A stretch of DNA of 64,000 nucleotides from Cellulophaga sp. F20128 (GTDB lineage Bacteria; Bacteroidota; Bacteroidia; Flavobacteriales; Flavobacteriaceae): positions 170,072 through 234,071 of the forward strand of contig NZ_JALKBA010000006.1 in assembly GCF_023015805.1 (NCBI RefSeq), read 5' to 3'. The translations under genes were made by a program, and so were the position numbers. Of this stretch, positions 19,924 to 28,990 are shown in pieces (position 1 is the first letter of the stretch; every line of letters begins with the position of its first letter). A model generated the notes under the pieces. The model was given only the letters and a program-made list of their open reading frames with translations, was not told the DNA's origin and did no database searches.

Positions 19924-21348
19924 ATGGGTGTTACTGCAGAATCAGTATGGAATAATTGTTTGTCTTTTATCAAAGACAACATTCAACCACAAGCATTCAA
20001 AACATGGTTTGAGCCAATAAAACCGGTTAAATTATCAGATAATTCTTTAAGTGTACAAGTACCTAGTAAATTTTTCTACGAATGGTTAGAAGAACACTAT
20101 GTAAAACTCTTAAAAGTTTCCCTTACCAAAGAATTAGGTGAAAATGCCAAATTGGTGTACATCATTAAAATGGAAAACACTTACGGTAATCGAGAACCTT
20201 TTACAGAGCGAATTCCAAGCTCTAACAGAAGCACGGTTTCTGCACAAGAATTGGATGTACCTATAAAGTCTAAAAACCCAGAATTAAGAAATCCGTTTGT
20301 TATTCCAGGGATTCGGAATATAAAAATTGAATCTCAGCTTAATCCGAATTATAATTTCGACAACTTTTTAGAAGGTGATTCTAATAGACTGGCAAGATCT
20401 GCCGGAATGGCTGTTGCTAATAAACCTGGTGGCACCTCTTTTAATCCACTTTTAATCTTTGGCGGTGTTGGCTTAGGTAAAACACATTTGGCACACGCTA
20501 TTGGTGTTGAAATTAAAGACAAATACCCTGAACGGACTGTTTTATACATTTCTGCTGAAAAATTTACCCAACAATACATAGAGTCTGTTAAGAAAAATAC
20601 GAGGAATGATTTTATTCACTTTTATCAATTAATTGATATTTTAATTATTGATGATGTTCAATTTTTATCAGGAAAATCAGGAACTCAAGATGTTTTCTTC
20701 CATATTTTCAATCATTTACATCAAAACGGAAAGCAAGTTATCTTAACATCAGACAAGGCACCTGTAGACATGCAAGATATAGAGCAACGCTTATTATCTC
20801 GTTTTAAATGGGGCTTATCTGCAGAATTACAAACTCCGGATTACGAAACTAGAATCTCTATTTTAAAAAATAAATTGTATAGAGATGGGGTAGAAATGCC
20901 TGATGACATCATAGATTATGTTGCAAAGAACATTAAATCAAACATACGGGAATTAGAAGGTGCTGTTATTTCATTAATTGCGCAATCTTCCTTCAATAAA
21001 AAAGAAATCACCCTAGAGCTAGCACAGCAAGTTGTAGAAAAATTTGTTAAAAACACCAAAAGAGAAGTATCTATAGACTACATACAAAAGGTAGTCTCCG
21101 ATTATTTTGAAATGGATGTTTCTACCTTACAATCTAAGACAAGAAAAAGACATATAGTACAAGCGAGACAATTGGCTATGTTTTTTGCCAAAAGATTTAC
21201 GAAAGCCTCTTTGGCAAGTATCGGATCTCAAATTGGCAAAAGAGACCACGCTACCGTTTTACACGCTTGTAAGACCGTTGATAATTTAGCAGAAACGGAC
21301 AAGCAGTTTCGCAAATACATAGACGACCTTACTAAAAAATTCTCCTAA
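19924..21348 (+). CDS. dnaA: Chromosomal replication initiator DnaA
   Basis: Binds DnaA boxes and melts the origin with ATP. Domain I (VWNNCLSFIKDNIQPQAFKTWF) is at the N-terminus, a variable linker to ~residue 130, then the AAA+ domain with Walker A GGVGLGKTH (180-188), Walker B ILIIDDVQF and the arginine finger region LLSRFKWG. The C-terminal DNA-binding domain carries the signature GKRDHATVLHACKTV near residue 446. 474 residues is normal. No cluster of DnaA boxes is evident in the 202 nt upstream, so the origin is not obviously here. Confidence 0.98.
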   Translation: MGVTAESVWNNCLSFIKDNIQPQAFKTWFEPIKPVKLSDNSLSVQVPSKFFYEWLEEHYVKLLKVSLTKELGENAKLVYIIKMENTYGNREPFTERIPSSNRSTVSAQELDVPIKSKNPELRNPFVIPGIRNIKIESQLNPNYNFDNFLEGDSNRLARSAGMAVANKPGGTSFNPLLIFGGVGLGKTHLAHAIGVEIKDKYPERTVLYISAEKFTQQYIESVKKNTRNDFIHFYQLIDILIIDDVQFLSGKSGTQDVFFHIFNHLHQNGKQVILTSDKAPVDMQDIEQRLLSRFKWGLSAELQTPDYETRISILKNKLYRDGVEMPDDIIDYVAKNIKSNIRELEGAVISLIAQSSFNKKEITLELAQQVVEKFVKNTKREVSIDYIQKVVSDYFEMDVSTLQSKTRKRHIVQARQLAMFFAKRFTKASLASIGSQIGKRDHATVLHACKTVDNLAETDKQFRKYIDDLTKKFS

Positions 21349-21356
21349 TTTTTAAG

Positions 21357-21821
21357 ATGAAAACAAAAATTCTAATGGTTTGCCTAGGAAATATCTGCAG
21401 GTCCCCATTGGCTGAAGGTATTCTTAAAAGTAAGGTATCACCAGATTTTTGTACTGTAGATTCTGCTGGAACCGCGGGGTACCACATTGGAAGTCCACCA
21501 GATAAAAGATCTATTGCGGTTGCAAAAAAGAATGGGATAGATATTAGTCAACAATTGTGTCGCCTATTTACCAAAAGCGATTTTGAAACGTTTGACGTTA
21601 TTTACGCTATGGACAAAAGCAATTATGCCAATATTATCACTCAAGCCAAAAACAAAGTAGAAAGTGCAAAGGTAAGACTGCTCTTAAACGAAGTGGAGCT
21701 CGGTATCAGTCAAGTACCAGATCCTTATCATGGCGGGGAAATAGAATTTGAAAATGTCTACAACCTCATTGACAAGGCGTGTTCTAAAATAGCCAAACAA
21801 ATGACACAAAGCAATGAATAA
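21357..21821 (+). CDS. Low-molecular-weight protein-tyrosine-phosphatase
   Basis: 154-residue LMW-PTP that dephosphorylates tyrosine (or arginine) on proteins. The catalytic P-loop CLGNICRSP starts at Cys9 with Arg15, at the very N-terminus as always in this family, and the general acid is the Asp in VPDPYHGG near residue 122. It starts 8 nt after dnaA and overlaps the next methyltransferase gene by 8 nt, so the three are probably cotranscribed. No polysaccharide-export kinase is adjacent, so a role in capsule control is not indicated by context. Confidence 0.93.
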   Translation: MKTKILMVCLGNICRSPLAEGILKSKVSPDFCTVDSAGTAGYHIGSPPDKRSIAVAKKNGIDISQQLCRLFTKSDFETFDVIYAMDKSNYANIITQAKNKVESAKVRLLLNEVELGISQVPDPYHGGEIEFENVYNLIDKACSKIAKQMTQSNE

Positions 21822-22536
21822 TAGCGCTACAACTTTAGGCAAAGTATACTTAATACCTACCACATTGGGGGATAATGAACCCTTGGAAGTATTACCCATT
21901 TCCATAAAACGAGCCATTGAAAACATAGATTACTATATTGTTGAGAATGAAAAATCTGCTCGCCGGTTTATAAAAAAAATAAGCTCTGGCAAATCGCAAC
22001 CTAGTTTACATATTGAATTAATAAATAAATTTACCGATCCCTTATTACTTCCTAGTTTTCTAGATCCTTGTTTTGAAGGAAAGAATATTGGAATAATTTC
22101 CGAAGCAGGCTGTCCAGGTATTGCAGATCCCGGTGCCGATGTGGTTAAAATTGCCCATCAGAAAAAGATACAAGTAGTACCTCTAGTTGGACCATCCTCC
22201 ATTTTCCTAGCGCTTATGGCTAGCGGATTAAATGGTCAAAGTTTCGCTTTTAACGGATATTTACCCATAGATTCTAACGAAAGGAAATCTACTATTAAAA
22301 GAATGGAACGTATTTCTAAAGATTTAAATCAATCTCAAATTTTTATTGAAACCCCCTATAGAAACGAAAAATTATTAGCTGAGTTCCTGAAGACATTGTC
22401 CAATCAGACACTGTTGTGTATTGCCACAGACATCACTCTTGCCTCTGAGCAAATAGCGACAAACACCATCGCAGAATGGAAAAAGATTGCTTTGGATCTA
22501 AGTAAAAGGCCCACAATATTTATTTTTCAAGCATAA
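21814..22536 (+). CDS. SAM-dependent methyltransferase of the tetrapyrrole/RsmI-like fold
   Basis: 240 residues with the two-domain class III methyltransferase fold. Seen are GKVYLIPTTLGD at the N-terminus, the loop ISEAGCPGIADPGADVV near residue 105 (equivalent to the RsmI loop with SDAGTP...DPG), and VPLVGPSSIFLALMASGLNGQSF, typical of the SAM-binding region. RsmI methylates C1402 of 16S rRNA; this shorter, divergent member is common in Bacteroidota and its target is not certain. It overlaps the phosphatase gene by 8 nt. It could be a Bacteroidota RsmI substitute or paralogue. Confidence 0.83.
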   Translation: MNNSATTLGKVYLIPTTLGDNEPLEVLPISIKRAIENIDYYIVENEKSARRFIKKISSGKSQPSLHIELINKFTDPLLLPSFLDPCFEGKNIGIISEAGCPGIADPGADVVKIAHQKKIQVVPLVGPSSIFLALMASGLNGQSFAFNGYLPIDSNERKSTIKRMERISKDLNQSQIFIETPYRNEKLLAEFLKTLSNQTLLCIATDITLASEQIATNTIAEWKKIALDLSKRPTIFIFQA

Positions 22537-22569
22537 AAAAACCCTAGCAAAACATTCTTTACTAGGGAT
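22534..22569 (-). terminator. Intrinsic terminator for the lysozyme-fold gene
   Basis: Stem CCCTAG (22542-22547) with CTAGGG (22562-22567), extended inside by AAA/TTT pairs. Read on the minus strand the stem is followed by a run of seven Ts (22541-22535), so it mainly stops the gene at 22592-23248. On the plus strand there is no good T run after the stem, so it may serve only weakly for the methyltransferase gene. Confidence 0.75.
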
Positions 22570-22591
22570 TACTCATTTTCAAAGTGTAATA

Positions 22592-23248
22592 TTATAATAT
22601 TTTAGGTTTTCTTATCGCTTTTACCACAGAAACATCATAGCCCGCAAAAATTTTCATATAGTAGCTTAAGCTAGAACCATATGCATCTTTTACAGTATGC
22701 CCCCCTCTAGACCGCAAAAACTTTTTAACGTTTCCTGCACCGGCCAAATGGGCTGCAGCTAGCATCCCCGATTCAGTGATATCTAAACCCGCAATTTTAC
22801 GTCCAGCAAAACGCTTAATATCTTTACGCAATATCCATTTGTTTCTAGATAAATTAGCGAAAAATACTTTCTCCTGTAAAATTGGATTGACTAGAAAGGA
22901 AGTTATATTGGTTACTCCCATTAATTGCAAGGTTTCTGCTCCAAACTGATATTTACCAATATATCCAAAATCGTTTGTAACAAAATAATCGCCTTGAGAC
23001 TCTTTAAAAGCAAGAGCTTCTCTAAATCCTATATAAGTTTCTCCTAAAAACGGCGGAGTAACAATAGGTGCAACATCATTTATTATGTCAGTTTCACATT
23101 TGGGGTGTAAAACTTCAGTAGGTTCATTTATCTTAAGCAATCTAGGCACTTCCTCAATGGCTACCAACGGCTCCATTATATTGTAACTAAAACTTGTTAA
23201 AATAAATATCATGATAACGGGGATTAATGTACTAATCCACTTTCTCAT
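22592..23248 (-). CDS. Exported lysozyme/transglycosylase-fold protein
   Basis: 218 residues with an N-terminal signal anchor (ISTLIPVIMIFILTSF, residues 4-19). The central part reads ALAFKESQGDYFVTNDFGYI near residue 79, where Glu83 followed by a Ser and then a GKYQFG segment matches the active-site layout of lytic transglycosylase-like domains (E-S-...-N-...-G-x-Y-Q-F). The later LAAAHLAGAGNVKKFL and DAYGSSLSYYM are also typical. Probably acts on peptidoglycan in the periplasm. Often named 'LysM-type peptidoglycan-binding protein' in databases, but no LysM repeat is visible. Confidence 0.75.
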   Translation of the reverse strand: MRKWISTLIPVIMIFILTSFSYNIMEPLVAIEEVPRLLKINEPTEVLHPKCETDIINDVAPIVTPPFLGETYIGFREALAFKESQGDYFVTNDFGYIGKYQFGAETLQLMGVTNITSFLVNPILQEKVFFANLSRNKWILRKDIKRFAGRKIAGLDITESGMLAAAHLAGAGNVKKFLRSRGGHTVKDAYGSSLSYYMKIFAGYDVSVVKAIRKPKIL

Positions 23249-23408
23249 ATAGTTTTATTTCTTAAGACTTACAGTCGCAGTATTAAAATACTTCAGTTTG
23301 CTTAAATTTCTCGCTGCAAAGTTAGAGGTGTTTTTGAGACCCTAATGTTAAAAATGTATAAAAGATGCGTTTTTTTGGATATCTTGTAAGAATTAACAGT
23401 TAAATTAC

Positions 23409-24452
23409 CTATCTATTAATTTTTTGCTCGTTTATCCATCGGATATATTGTTGCTTATTTCGGTTATGTTGCACTAAAGTCTTTGCAAACTTGTGATATC
23501 CAAAATTTTCAACGTTTGCAACAAAATAGTAATACCCATGTTTTTCAGGGCTTAACACTGCGTCAATGGCCGATATATCAGGCATTGCTATAGGTCCTGG
23601 AGGTAAACCAGCATATTTATACGTATTGTAAGGGGAATCTAATTCGAGATCCTTGTACAATACTCTTTTAATGACCTGGTTAAAATTGCCTTGGTGTAAT
23701 TTTAAAGCATAAATAACGGTTGGGTCTGCCTGCAACAACATTCCTGTTCTAAGTCTATTTAAATACACGCCGGCTACCCTTGGTCGCTCATCTACCTTAG
23801 CGGTCTCTTTATGCACTATAGACGCCAACGTAATAACCTCAACAGCACTTAAATTTAACGCCTTAGCTTTTTCTAGTCGTTGGTCATTCCAAAACCGATG
23901 GTACTCCTTCAACATTTTATCGCGAAACTTTTCAGCGGAAGTATTCCAGAAAAACTCATAACTATTAGGTATATACAACGCTAATTTACTAGTTGCAGTA
24001 AAATTATTTTCCTTTAAAAAGTCGACATCCGTAAATGCAGTTAACAAAGAAACACTGTCCGCTTCAATTTGAGCCGCAATTCTGCCGGCTAAATCAGCTA
24101 CTGTTTCTTGATTATTAAAAGAAACTTTCACTGGAATGTTAGTACTGCGTAAGGCATTGACAATCTCATTATTATTCATTCCCTTTTTAATTCCATACTT
24201 GCCTGCCTTTACATTAGAAGTATATCCTTTTCGTTCTGCAGTTGCCTCAAAATCATCCACATTTTTAAGAAGGGGTTGTACATAAGCTTTTACGCTATTA
24301 AAATCATCATTAGATTTTACATAAATATAAGCTGTTTCATTATTGAAACTTGTATTGGGTGTAAAAAACACACCGTATACCATATAAGCAAACACAGCAC
24401 AAGCCACTATACCTAGCAACAATACAGCTATTATTATTCTCTTTATATACAT
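23409..24452 (-). CDS. mltG: Endolytic murein transglycosylase MltG
   Basis: Cuts nascent glycan strands in the periplasm and so limits their length. 347 residues with one N-terminal membrane anchor (residues ~5-28), a LysM-like region (YIYVKSNDDFNSVKAYV), then the YceG domain. Catalytic region: LASIVHKETAKVDERPRVAG near residue 220 with the Glu, and VYLNRLRTGMLLQADPTVIY; the end has the conserved YKYAGLPPGPIAMP. Its start codon shares one base with the stop of the upstream GNAT gene (TAATG), so dapF-GNAT-mltG is one operon. Confidence 0.96.
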   Translation of the reverse strand: MYIKRIIIAVLLLGIVACAVFAYMVYGVFFTPNTSFNNETAYIYVKSNDDFNSVKAYVQPLLKNVDDFEATAERKGYTSNVKAGKYGIKKGMNNNEIVNALRSTNIPVKVSFNNQETVADLAGRIAAQIEADSVSLLTAFTDVDFLKENNFTATSKLALYIPNSYEFFWNTSAEKFRDKMLKEYHRFWNDQRLEKAKALNLSAVEVITLASIVHKETAKVDERPRVAGVYLNRLRTGMLLQADPTVIYALKLHQGNFNQVIKRVLYKDLELDSPYNTYKYAGLPPGPIAMPDISAIDAVLSPEKHGYYYFVANVENFGYHKFAKTLVQHNRNKQQYIRWINEQKINR

Positions 24453-24976
24453 TAGTTATTTATCTTTTGATATAATATTTCATCCTTGAATGCCCCATGT
24501 GCAAAAATCCAGTCCTTTTTAACTCCAACTGCTTTAAAATTTAATTTTTCAAACAGGTGAATACTGGCTGTATTAGAAACGATTACATTAGCATATACCT
24601 GATGCGCATCAAGTATATTAAAAGCATAATCACAAACCAAACTTAGCGCCTCTGTCCCAATACCTTTATTTCTATTCTTTTTCTCGGATACAATAATCCC
24701 CAATCCTACTTTTTTATTAGCTGGGTCAAAATCAAACAAATCTATCAAGCCAATCACCGTATCGGTAATATCACAAATACACAAGCGCAATTGTTTGGCT
24801 TCATAAATATCCTTATAGGCATTTCTCAAATACAACTCTAAAATCTGTTTGGAATAAGGAGCAGTGGTTCCACTAATCTCCCAAATAGACGTATTATTCT
24901 CTAACTCATATAAAAAATCCAAGTCGGTTGGCTCTATGGCACGCAAATAAATATGTTCCCCTTGTAACTTTAACAT
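24452..24976 (-). CDS. GNAT family N-acetyltransferase (RimJ/RimL-like)
   Basis: 174 residues; the opening LQGEHIYLRAIEPTDLDFLY is typical of the RimJ/RimL-type acetyltransferases that modify protein N-termini, but other substrates occur. The acetyl-CoA motif is RNKGIGTEALSLVCDYAF near residue 115, followed by VSNTASIHLFEKLNFKAVG, the usual last strand-helix. It overlaps dapF by 7 nt and mltG by 1 nt, sitting between two cell-wall genes. In flavobacteria this order recurs, so a role in envelope metabolism is possible but unproven. Confidence 0.87.
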   Translation of the reverse strand: MLKLQGEHIYLRAIEPTDLDFLYELENNTSIWEISGTTAPYSKQILELYLRNAYKDIYEAKQLRLCICDITDTVIGLIDLFDFDPANKKVGLGIIVSEKKNRNKGIGTEALSLVCDYAFNILDAHQVYANVIVSNTASIHLFEKLNFKAVGVKKDWIFAHGAFKDEILYQKINN

Positions 24977-25743
24977 GTTATCTCTCCTTTAAAAACTTGC
25001 TTTGCAGCTCCTATTAAAAATATATTTGTATAACCCCTATCAGTGGGTTCAAAACTTATTTCTAAATTACCCCCCATTGCTTTAATAGGTATTCTGGTTG
25101 CTTTTGTTTTTCCGCTGTTATACATTGCCAGAGCAACGGCCGTTACCCCAGTTCCACAAGACAGCGTTTCATCTTCTACTCCCCTCTCATAGGTCCTTAC
25201 CGCAAAACCACTACTAGTCTCTTCCACAAAATTAATATTACTTCCGGAGGCTCCGTACAAACCGTATCTTAACTTTTTACCTTCTTCAAAAACATGAAAT
25301 GTATCAATATTTTTCACCAATTGCACATGGTGTGGTGAACCTGTGTTTAAAAAGGAGTAATTCTCTTTTTCCTTAATGTTTTCAACATCTATCATTTGAA
25401 GGCTAACGATATCTTTTGCAATTGTAGCATTATGCAATCCGTCTACTGCAGTAAATGTAGTTTTATCTTTAATTACGCCTAAAAAGCTGGCAAAAGCAAC
25501 AAGACACCTTCCTCCATTGCCACACATACTACTCTCATTACCATCGGCATTGTAATACACCATTTTAAAATCTACTGAATCATCATTTTCCAAAAGAATT
25601 AATCCATCTGCACCAACGCCAAATCTACGATCACACAAAGAATTGATTAACTTTGTATTTTGTTTCGGGAATTTTAAAGATCTATTATCAATCATGACAA
25701 AATCATTCCCTGTTCCCTGATATTTATAAAAAGTAATTTGCAT
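24970..25743 (-). CDS. dapF: Diaminopimelate epimerase
   Basis: Converts LL- to meso-diaminopimelate for peptidoglycan and lysine. 257 residues; the catalytic pair is Cys74 in SSMCGNGGRC and Cys196 in ETLSCGTGV, and the N-terminal YKYQGTGNDFVMIDNR is diagnostic. The start at 25743 gives the family's beginning; the upstream in-frame extension (to 25911) is hydrophobic noise that runs into the divergent HtrA gene. A TAtcTTTG-like -7 element (minus strand, 25749-25756) ends six bases upstream, so the transcript may be leaderless. First gene of dapF-GNAT-mltG. Confidence 0.96.
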   Translation of the reverse strand: MQITFYKYQGTGNDFVMIDNRSLKFPKQNTKLINSLCDRRFGVGADGLILLENDDSVDFKMVYYNADGNESSMCGNGGRCLVAFASFLGVIKDKTTFTAVDGLHNATIAKDIVSLQMIDVENIKEKENYSFLNTGSPHHVQLVKNIDTFHVFEEGKKLRYGLYGASGSNINFVEETSSGFAVRTYERGVEDETLSCGTGVTAVALAMYNSGKTKATRIPIKAMGGNLEISFEPTDRGYTNIFLIGAAKQVFKGEITC

Positions 25744-25748
25744 AATGA

Positions 25749-25756
25749 CAAAGATA
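25749..25756 (-). promoter_or_regulatory. -7 promoter element abutting dapF
   Basis: On the minus strand TAtcTTTG (25756 to 25749), a full match to TAnnTTTG, ends 5 nt before the ATG of dapF at 25743. The expected start is within about 3 nt of the ATG. The -33 box is not evident. Confidence 0.45.
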
Positions 25757-25861
25757 TAATTTGTTAAGGTTTTTTTGGCAGTTAAAATGACGTTAAATTG
25801 AACCTTATGAAATATAAAAATTATAATTTTACAGTAATTAATGTTAATATATTGAATGATT

Positions 25862-27262
25862 ATGAAAAAAATAACAAGCTTACTAGCCGTTTCAGTCCTT
25901 GCTGGTGTCATTACATTAGGAGCCTATAAATTATTTTTTGAGAAGGAAAATTTTCACATTATAGCCCAAGAGACTGATTCCTCAGTTTTTACAACCAGTA
26001 ACACTCCCGTGTCCTATAAGGGAGCAGGCATTAACGAAGTAGATTTCACTGCTGCTGCTGAGAAAACTGTAAATGCTGTGGTACACGTTAAAAACGTATC
26101 CATAAATCAAGAGCAAAACCGTGTTTTAAAGTTTTTTTATGGTCCTAGTGCCAGTGTAGAACCACAAATAGGTACAGGATCTGGGGTCATTATTTCCGAA
26201 GACGGATATATTGTCACCAATAACCACGTAATTGCCAATGCAACGCATTTACAAATTACCCTGAACAACAATAAAACGTATGTTGCAGAATTGGTGGGCA
26301 CAGATCCAAATACAGACATCGCCTTATTAAAAATAGATGCAAAAATAAAATTACCATATTTGGCTTTTGGAGACAGTAACAATGCTAAAGTTGGGGAATG
26401 GGTTTTAGCCGTTGGCAACCCCTTTAACCTAACCTCTACGGTAACTGCTGGTATTATTAGTGCCAAAGCCAGAAACTTGGATATGGGTAAAAACCAATCG
26501 TTTATACAAACGGATGCCGCGGTGAACCCGGGAAATAGCGGTGGCGCCTTGGTAAACACCAATGGCAATCTTATAGGAATCAACACTGCCATTAGTTCTA
26601 GAACGGGTTCTTATATAGGCTATTCCTTTGCTGTACCAAGTAATATTGCGAAAAAAGTAGTGGATGATATCATAGAGTACGGGAGTGTTTTAGATGGTAT
26701 TTTAGGCATAACAACGCCACCAATAAATTCTGAATTTGCATTTCAAAAAGGCTTAAATGACATTGACGGAGTTTATGTTGACGAAGTAATGGAAGATTCG
26801 GGCGCTTTTGATGCAGGACTGCAAGAAGGGGATATTATAAAGCAAATGGATGAAATTAAAATACACCGATTTGCAGACTTAACCGGGTATTTATCGACGA
26901 AAAGGCCAGGAGATACTATTTCTGTAGCGTATGTACGAGAAAAAGAAGAACTTTCAACGCCTGTTGTCCTCAAAGAAAGACAAACCATCAACCTTCCACC
27001 TCCTCTAGGGTTTACGGTAAAAAACCTAAATGAAAAGGACAAGAAAAAGTTTAAGACAAAAAAAGGTGTCAAAATCATTGGTGTTCCAGAAGTACACAGC
27101 ATGTACAACCTAGAAGGCAAGGTCCTTATCGCTGTTGGAAAAACTGAAATAAATAATATTTACGATGCTAAAAACCTATTTGGCTCCATAAGTAAGTATG
27201 AATATACGAGTATTACTATGGTCAATGAAAAAGGAGAAAGAGAACGCCTTATTTTCCAATAA
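25862..27262 (+). CDS. HtrA/DegQ-type periplasmic serine protease
   Basis: Envelope quality-control protease/chaperone. A signal anchor covers residues ~4-22, then a trypsin-like domain with the triad His122 (TNNHVIANA), Asp152 (PNTDIALLKI) and Ser226 (NPGNSGGALV), followed by a first PDZ domain (from ~265, GILGITTPP... GVYVDEVMEDSGA) and a shorter second PDZ-like part at the C-terminus. The length (466 residues) fits DegP/DegQ. An ATG two codons earlier (25856) is an alternative start. It is divergent from dapF; the gap of 118 nt holds both promoters. Confidence 0.94.
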   Translation: MKKITSLLAVSVLAGVITLGAYKLFFEKENFHIIAQETDSSVFTTSNTPVSYKGAGINEVDFTAAAEKTVNAVVHVKNVSINQEQNRVLKFFYGPSASVEPQIGTGSGVIISEDGYIVTNNHVIANATHLQITLNNNKTYVAELVGTDPNTDIALLKIDAKIKLPYLAFGDSNNAKVGEWVLAVGNPFNLTSTVTAGIISAKARNLDMGKNQSFIQTDAAVNPGNSGGALVNTNGNLIGINTAISSRTGSYIGYSFAVPSNIAKKVVDDIIEYGSVLDGILGITTPPINSEFAFQKGLNDIDGVYVDEVMEDSGAFDAGLQEGDIIKQMDEIKIHRFADLTGYLSTKRPGDTISVAYVREKEELSTPVVLKERQTINLPPPLGFTVKNLNEKDKKKFKTKKGVKIIGVPEVHSMYNLEGKVLIAVGKTEINNIYDAKNLFGSISKYEYTSITMVNEKGERERLIFQ

Positions 27263-27280
27263 GAAATGCTCTAATTTAAA

Positions 27281-27318
27281 AAAAATGCAGATTTTTTAAA
27301 AATCTGCATTTTTTTTTA
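27281..27318 (+). terminator. Terminator after the HtrA protease gene
   Basis: Stem AAAAATGCAGATT (27281-27293) with AATCTGCATTTTT (27301-27313), loop of 7, followed by more Ts to 27317. A strong Rho-independent terminator between the protease and GAPDH genes; nearly symmetric, but no gene reads towards it from the right. Confidence 0.85.
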
Positions 27319-27347
27319 AACCACTTACGAAAACGTTTGAAATATAG

Positions 27348-27355
27348 TACTTTTG
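27348..27355 (+). promoter_or_regulatory. Likely -7 promoter element for the GAPDH gene
   Basis: TActTTTG, a full match to the Bacteroidota -7 consensus TAnnTTTG, lies 29 nt before the start codon and just behind the upstream terminator. No TTG at the ideal -33 spacing is seen, only TTA, so the assignment rests on the -7 box and its position. Confidence 0.45.
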
Positions 27356-27384
27356 CAAAAAACTAATCATTTAAATTCTATTTA

Positions 27385-28833
27385 ATGAGTTCCAATACGT
27401 CCTATGAAAAAGAATTAGCTTTTCAAGCAGACCGTAGAAAAGCCACTACAGAGTTCATAAAAATTGTCAGTAATCTTTGGTATGACAAATCAATTGAAGT
27501 TGTTCTATTCAAAAATCAAATCATCGATAAAAATGTTAGTGACATTATTAACTTGCATGAATATGCGGGAGAATTTGTACAAAAACCGATTTCAATTTTT
27601 GACTCTGTAGAAATATTAAGAGCTATAAACGATATTAAATTGCCGCCTGCAAAATTAGATATTGGTAAATTAACCTATGAATACCATGCCGATACGAATA
27701 ATTACGGAAATGTTAAAGCATTTGTCCTTGACAAACTAAAAGATGCAAATGGGGTTGCTGGTATAAAACCGAAAGATGTGATCCTTTATGGTTTTGGAAG
27801 AATAGGTAGATTGGTTGCTAGAGAATTGATGGCTAAAACCGGGAAAGGAAATCAATTACGGTTAAGAGCTATAGTTACCAGAGGCCCTATAACCCAAGAT
27901 GTTTTAGAGAAAAGAGCGAGCCTTTTACGAACAGATTCTGTTCACGGGAAATTTACAGGAACCATTGATGTAGATTTGAAAAATAGCGCTTTACTTATAA
28001 ATGGGACAACAGTGCATATTATCTCTGCAGAAAAACCAGAAGATATAGATTATACAAAATATGGAATTATTAGTGCGTTGGTCATTGACAACACCGGGGC
28101 TTTTAGAGACAAAAAAGCATTGAGCAGACACTTAGAATCGAAAGGAGCGTCTCGGGTATTGTTAACGGCCCCGGGAAAAGAAGTTCCTAATATTGTACAC
28201 GGTGTAAACCATTTGGAATACGATCCTGATACCATAAAAATATTCTCGGCAGCATCCTGTACTACAAACGCTATAACCCCAATACTTAAAGTTATAGAAG
28301 ATTCTTTAGGAATTAAAAAAGGGCATTTAGAAACGATACACGCTTATACTAACGATCAAAATTTAGTAGATAATATGCACAGCAAGTATCGCCGTGGCAG
28401 GGCAGCTGCTCTAAATATGGTGATAACGGAGACCGGAGCCGGTGTAGCTGTTTCTAAGGCAATCCCTAGCTTAGCTGGCAAACTAAGCTCTAATGCCATT
28501 AGAGTTCCTGTTCCCAATGGCTCTTTGGCTATATTAAATCTCGAAGTAAAAAATAAAACATCTAAAGAAAGTATAAATACAATTCTTAAAAAATATGCTT
28601 TAGAAGGCGATCTTGTAGAGCAAATTAAATATTCTTTAAGCAATGAACTTGTTTCTTCGGATATTGTAGGCACCTCTGCACCTTCTATCTATGACAGCCC
28701 TGCAACCATAGTATCTAAAGATGGTAAAAGTATTGTTTTGTATATCTGGTATGACAATGAATACGGCTATTCCCATCAAGTGATACGATTAGCAAAATAC
28801 ATCTCTAAAGTTAGAAGATTCACCTACTATTAA
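27385..28833 (+). CDS. Glyceraldehyde-3-phosphate dehydrogenase with N-terminal extension
   Basis: Oxidises glyceraldehyde-3-phosphate (or acts in the reverse, gluconeogenic direction). The Rossmann motif GFGRIGR sits at residues 136-142 and the catalytic Cys292 in SAASCTTNAITP; the C-terminal IWYDNEYGYSHQV is typical. At 482 residues it is ~130 longer than standard GAPDH because of an N-terminal region (EKELAFQADRRKATTEF...) of unknown role. Long GAPDH of this type is known in flavobacteria beside a short GapA, so it may be the second, perhaps NADP-using, isoenzyme; this is inference. Confidence 0.93.
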   Translation: MSSNTSYEKELAFQADRRKATTEFIKIVSNLWYDKSIEVVLFKNQIIDKNVSDIINLHEYAGEFVQKPISIFDSVEILRAINDIKLPPAKLDIGKLTYEYHADTNNYGNVKAFVLDKLKDANGVAGIKPKDVILYGFGRIGRLVARELMAKTGKGNQLRLRAIVTRGPITQDVLEKRASLLRTDSVHGKFTGTIDVDLKNSALLINGTTVHIISAEKPEDIDYTKYGIISALVIDNTGAFRDKKALSRHLESKGASRVLLTAPGKEVPNIVHGVNHLEYDPDTIKIFSAASCTTNAITPILKVIEDSLGIKKGHLETIHAYTNDQNLVDNMHSKYRRGRAAALNMVITETGAGVAVSKAIPSLAGKLSSNAIRVPVPNGSLAILNLEVKNKTSKESINTILKKYALEGDLVEQIKYSLSNELVSSDIVGTSAPSIYDSPATIVSKDGKSIVLYIWYDNEYGYSHQVIRLAKYISKVRRFTYY

Positions 28834-28848
28834 TCGATTATGTGTTTG

Positions 28849-28928
28849 AAAACTTCGTTGAATGCCACAAATTGATGCTTTTTACAGGTATTAACTCATA
28901 AAAAATCGTCAAGTTTCAACGGAGTTTT
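28849..28928 (+). terminator. Long-loop inverted repeat after GAPDH, possible terminator
   Basis: AAAACTTCGTTGAA (28849-28862) pairs with TTCAACGGAGTTTT (28915-28928) with one G-T wobble. The loop is 52 nt and the second arm runs into T7 (to about 28931). It could end transcription of the GAPDH mRNA. The long loop makes it unusual for an intrinsic terminator. Confidence 0.45.
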
Positions 28929-28990
28929 TTTCTAATCTGAAAATATTAAATTACTTTAGCCGACTCAATAAGATTTTAAAAAAACACAAT

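Noticed and set aside
25744..25911. 56-residue N-terminal extension of dapF
   Set aside because: It overlaps the divergent protease gene and its promoter region and is not part of the DapF family; start at 25743 fits better.
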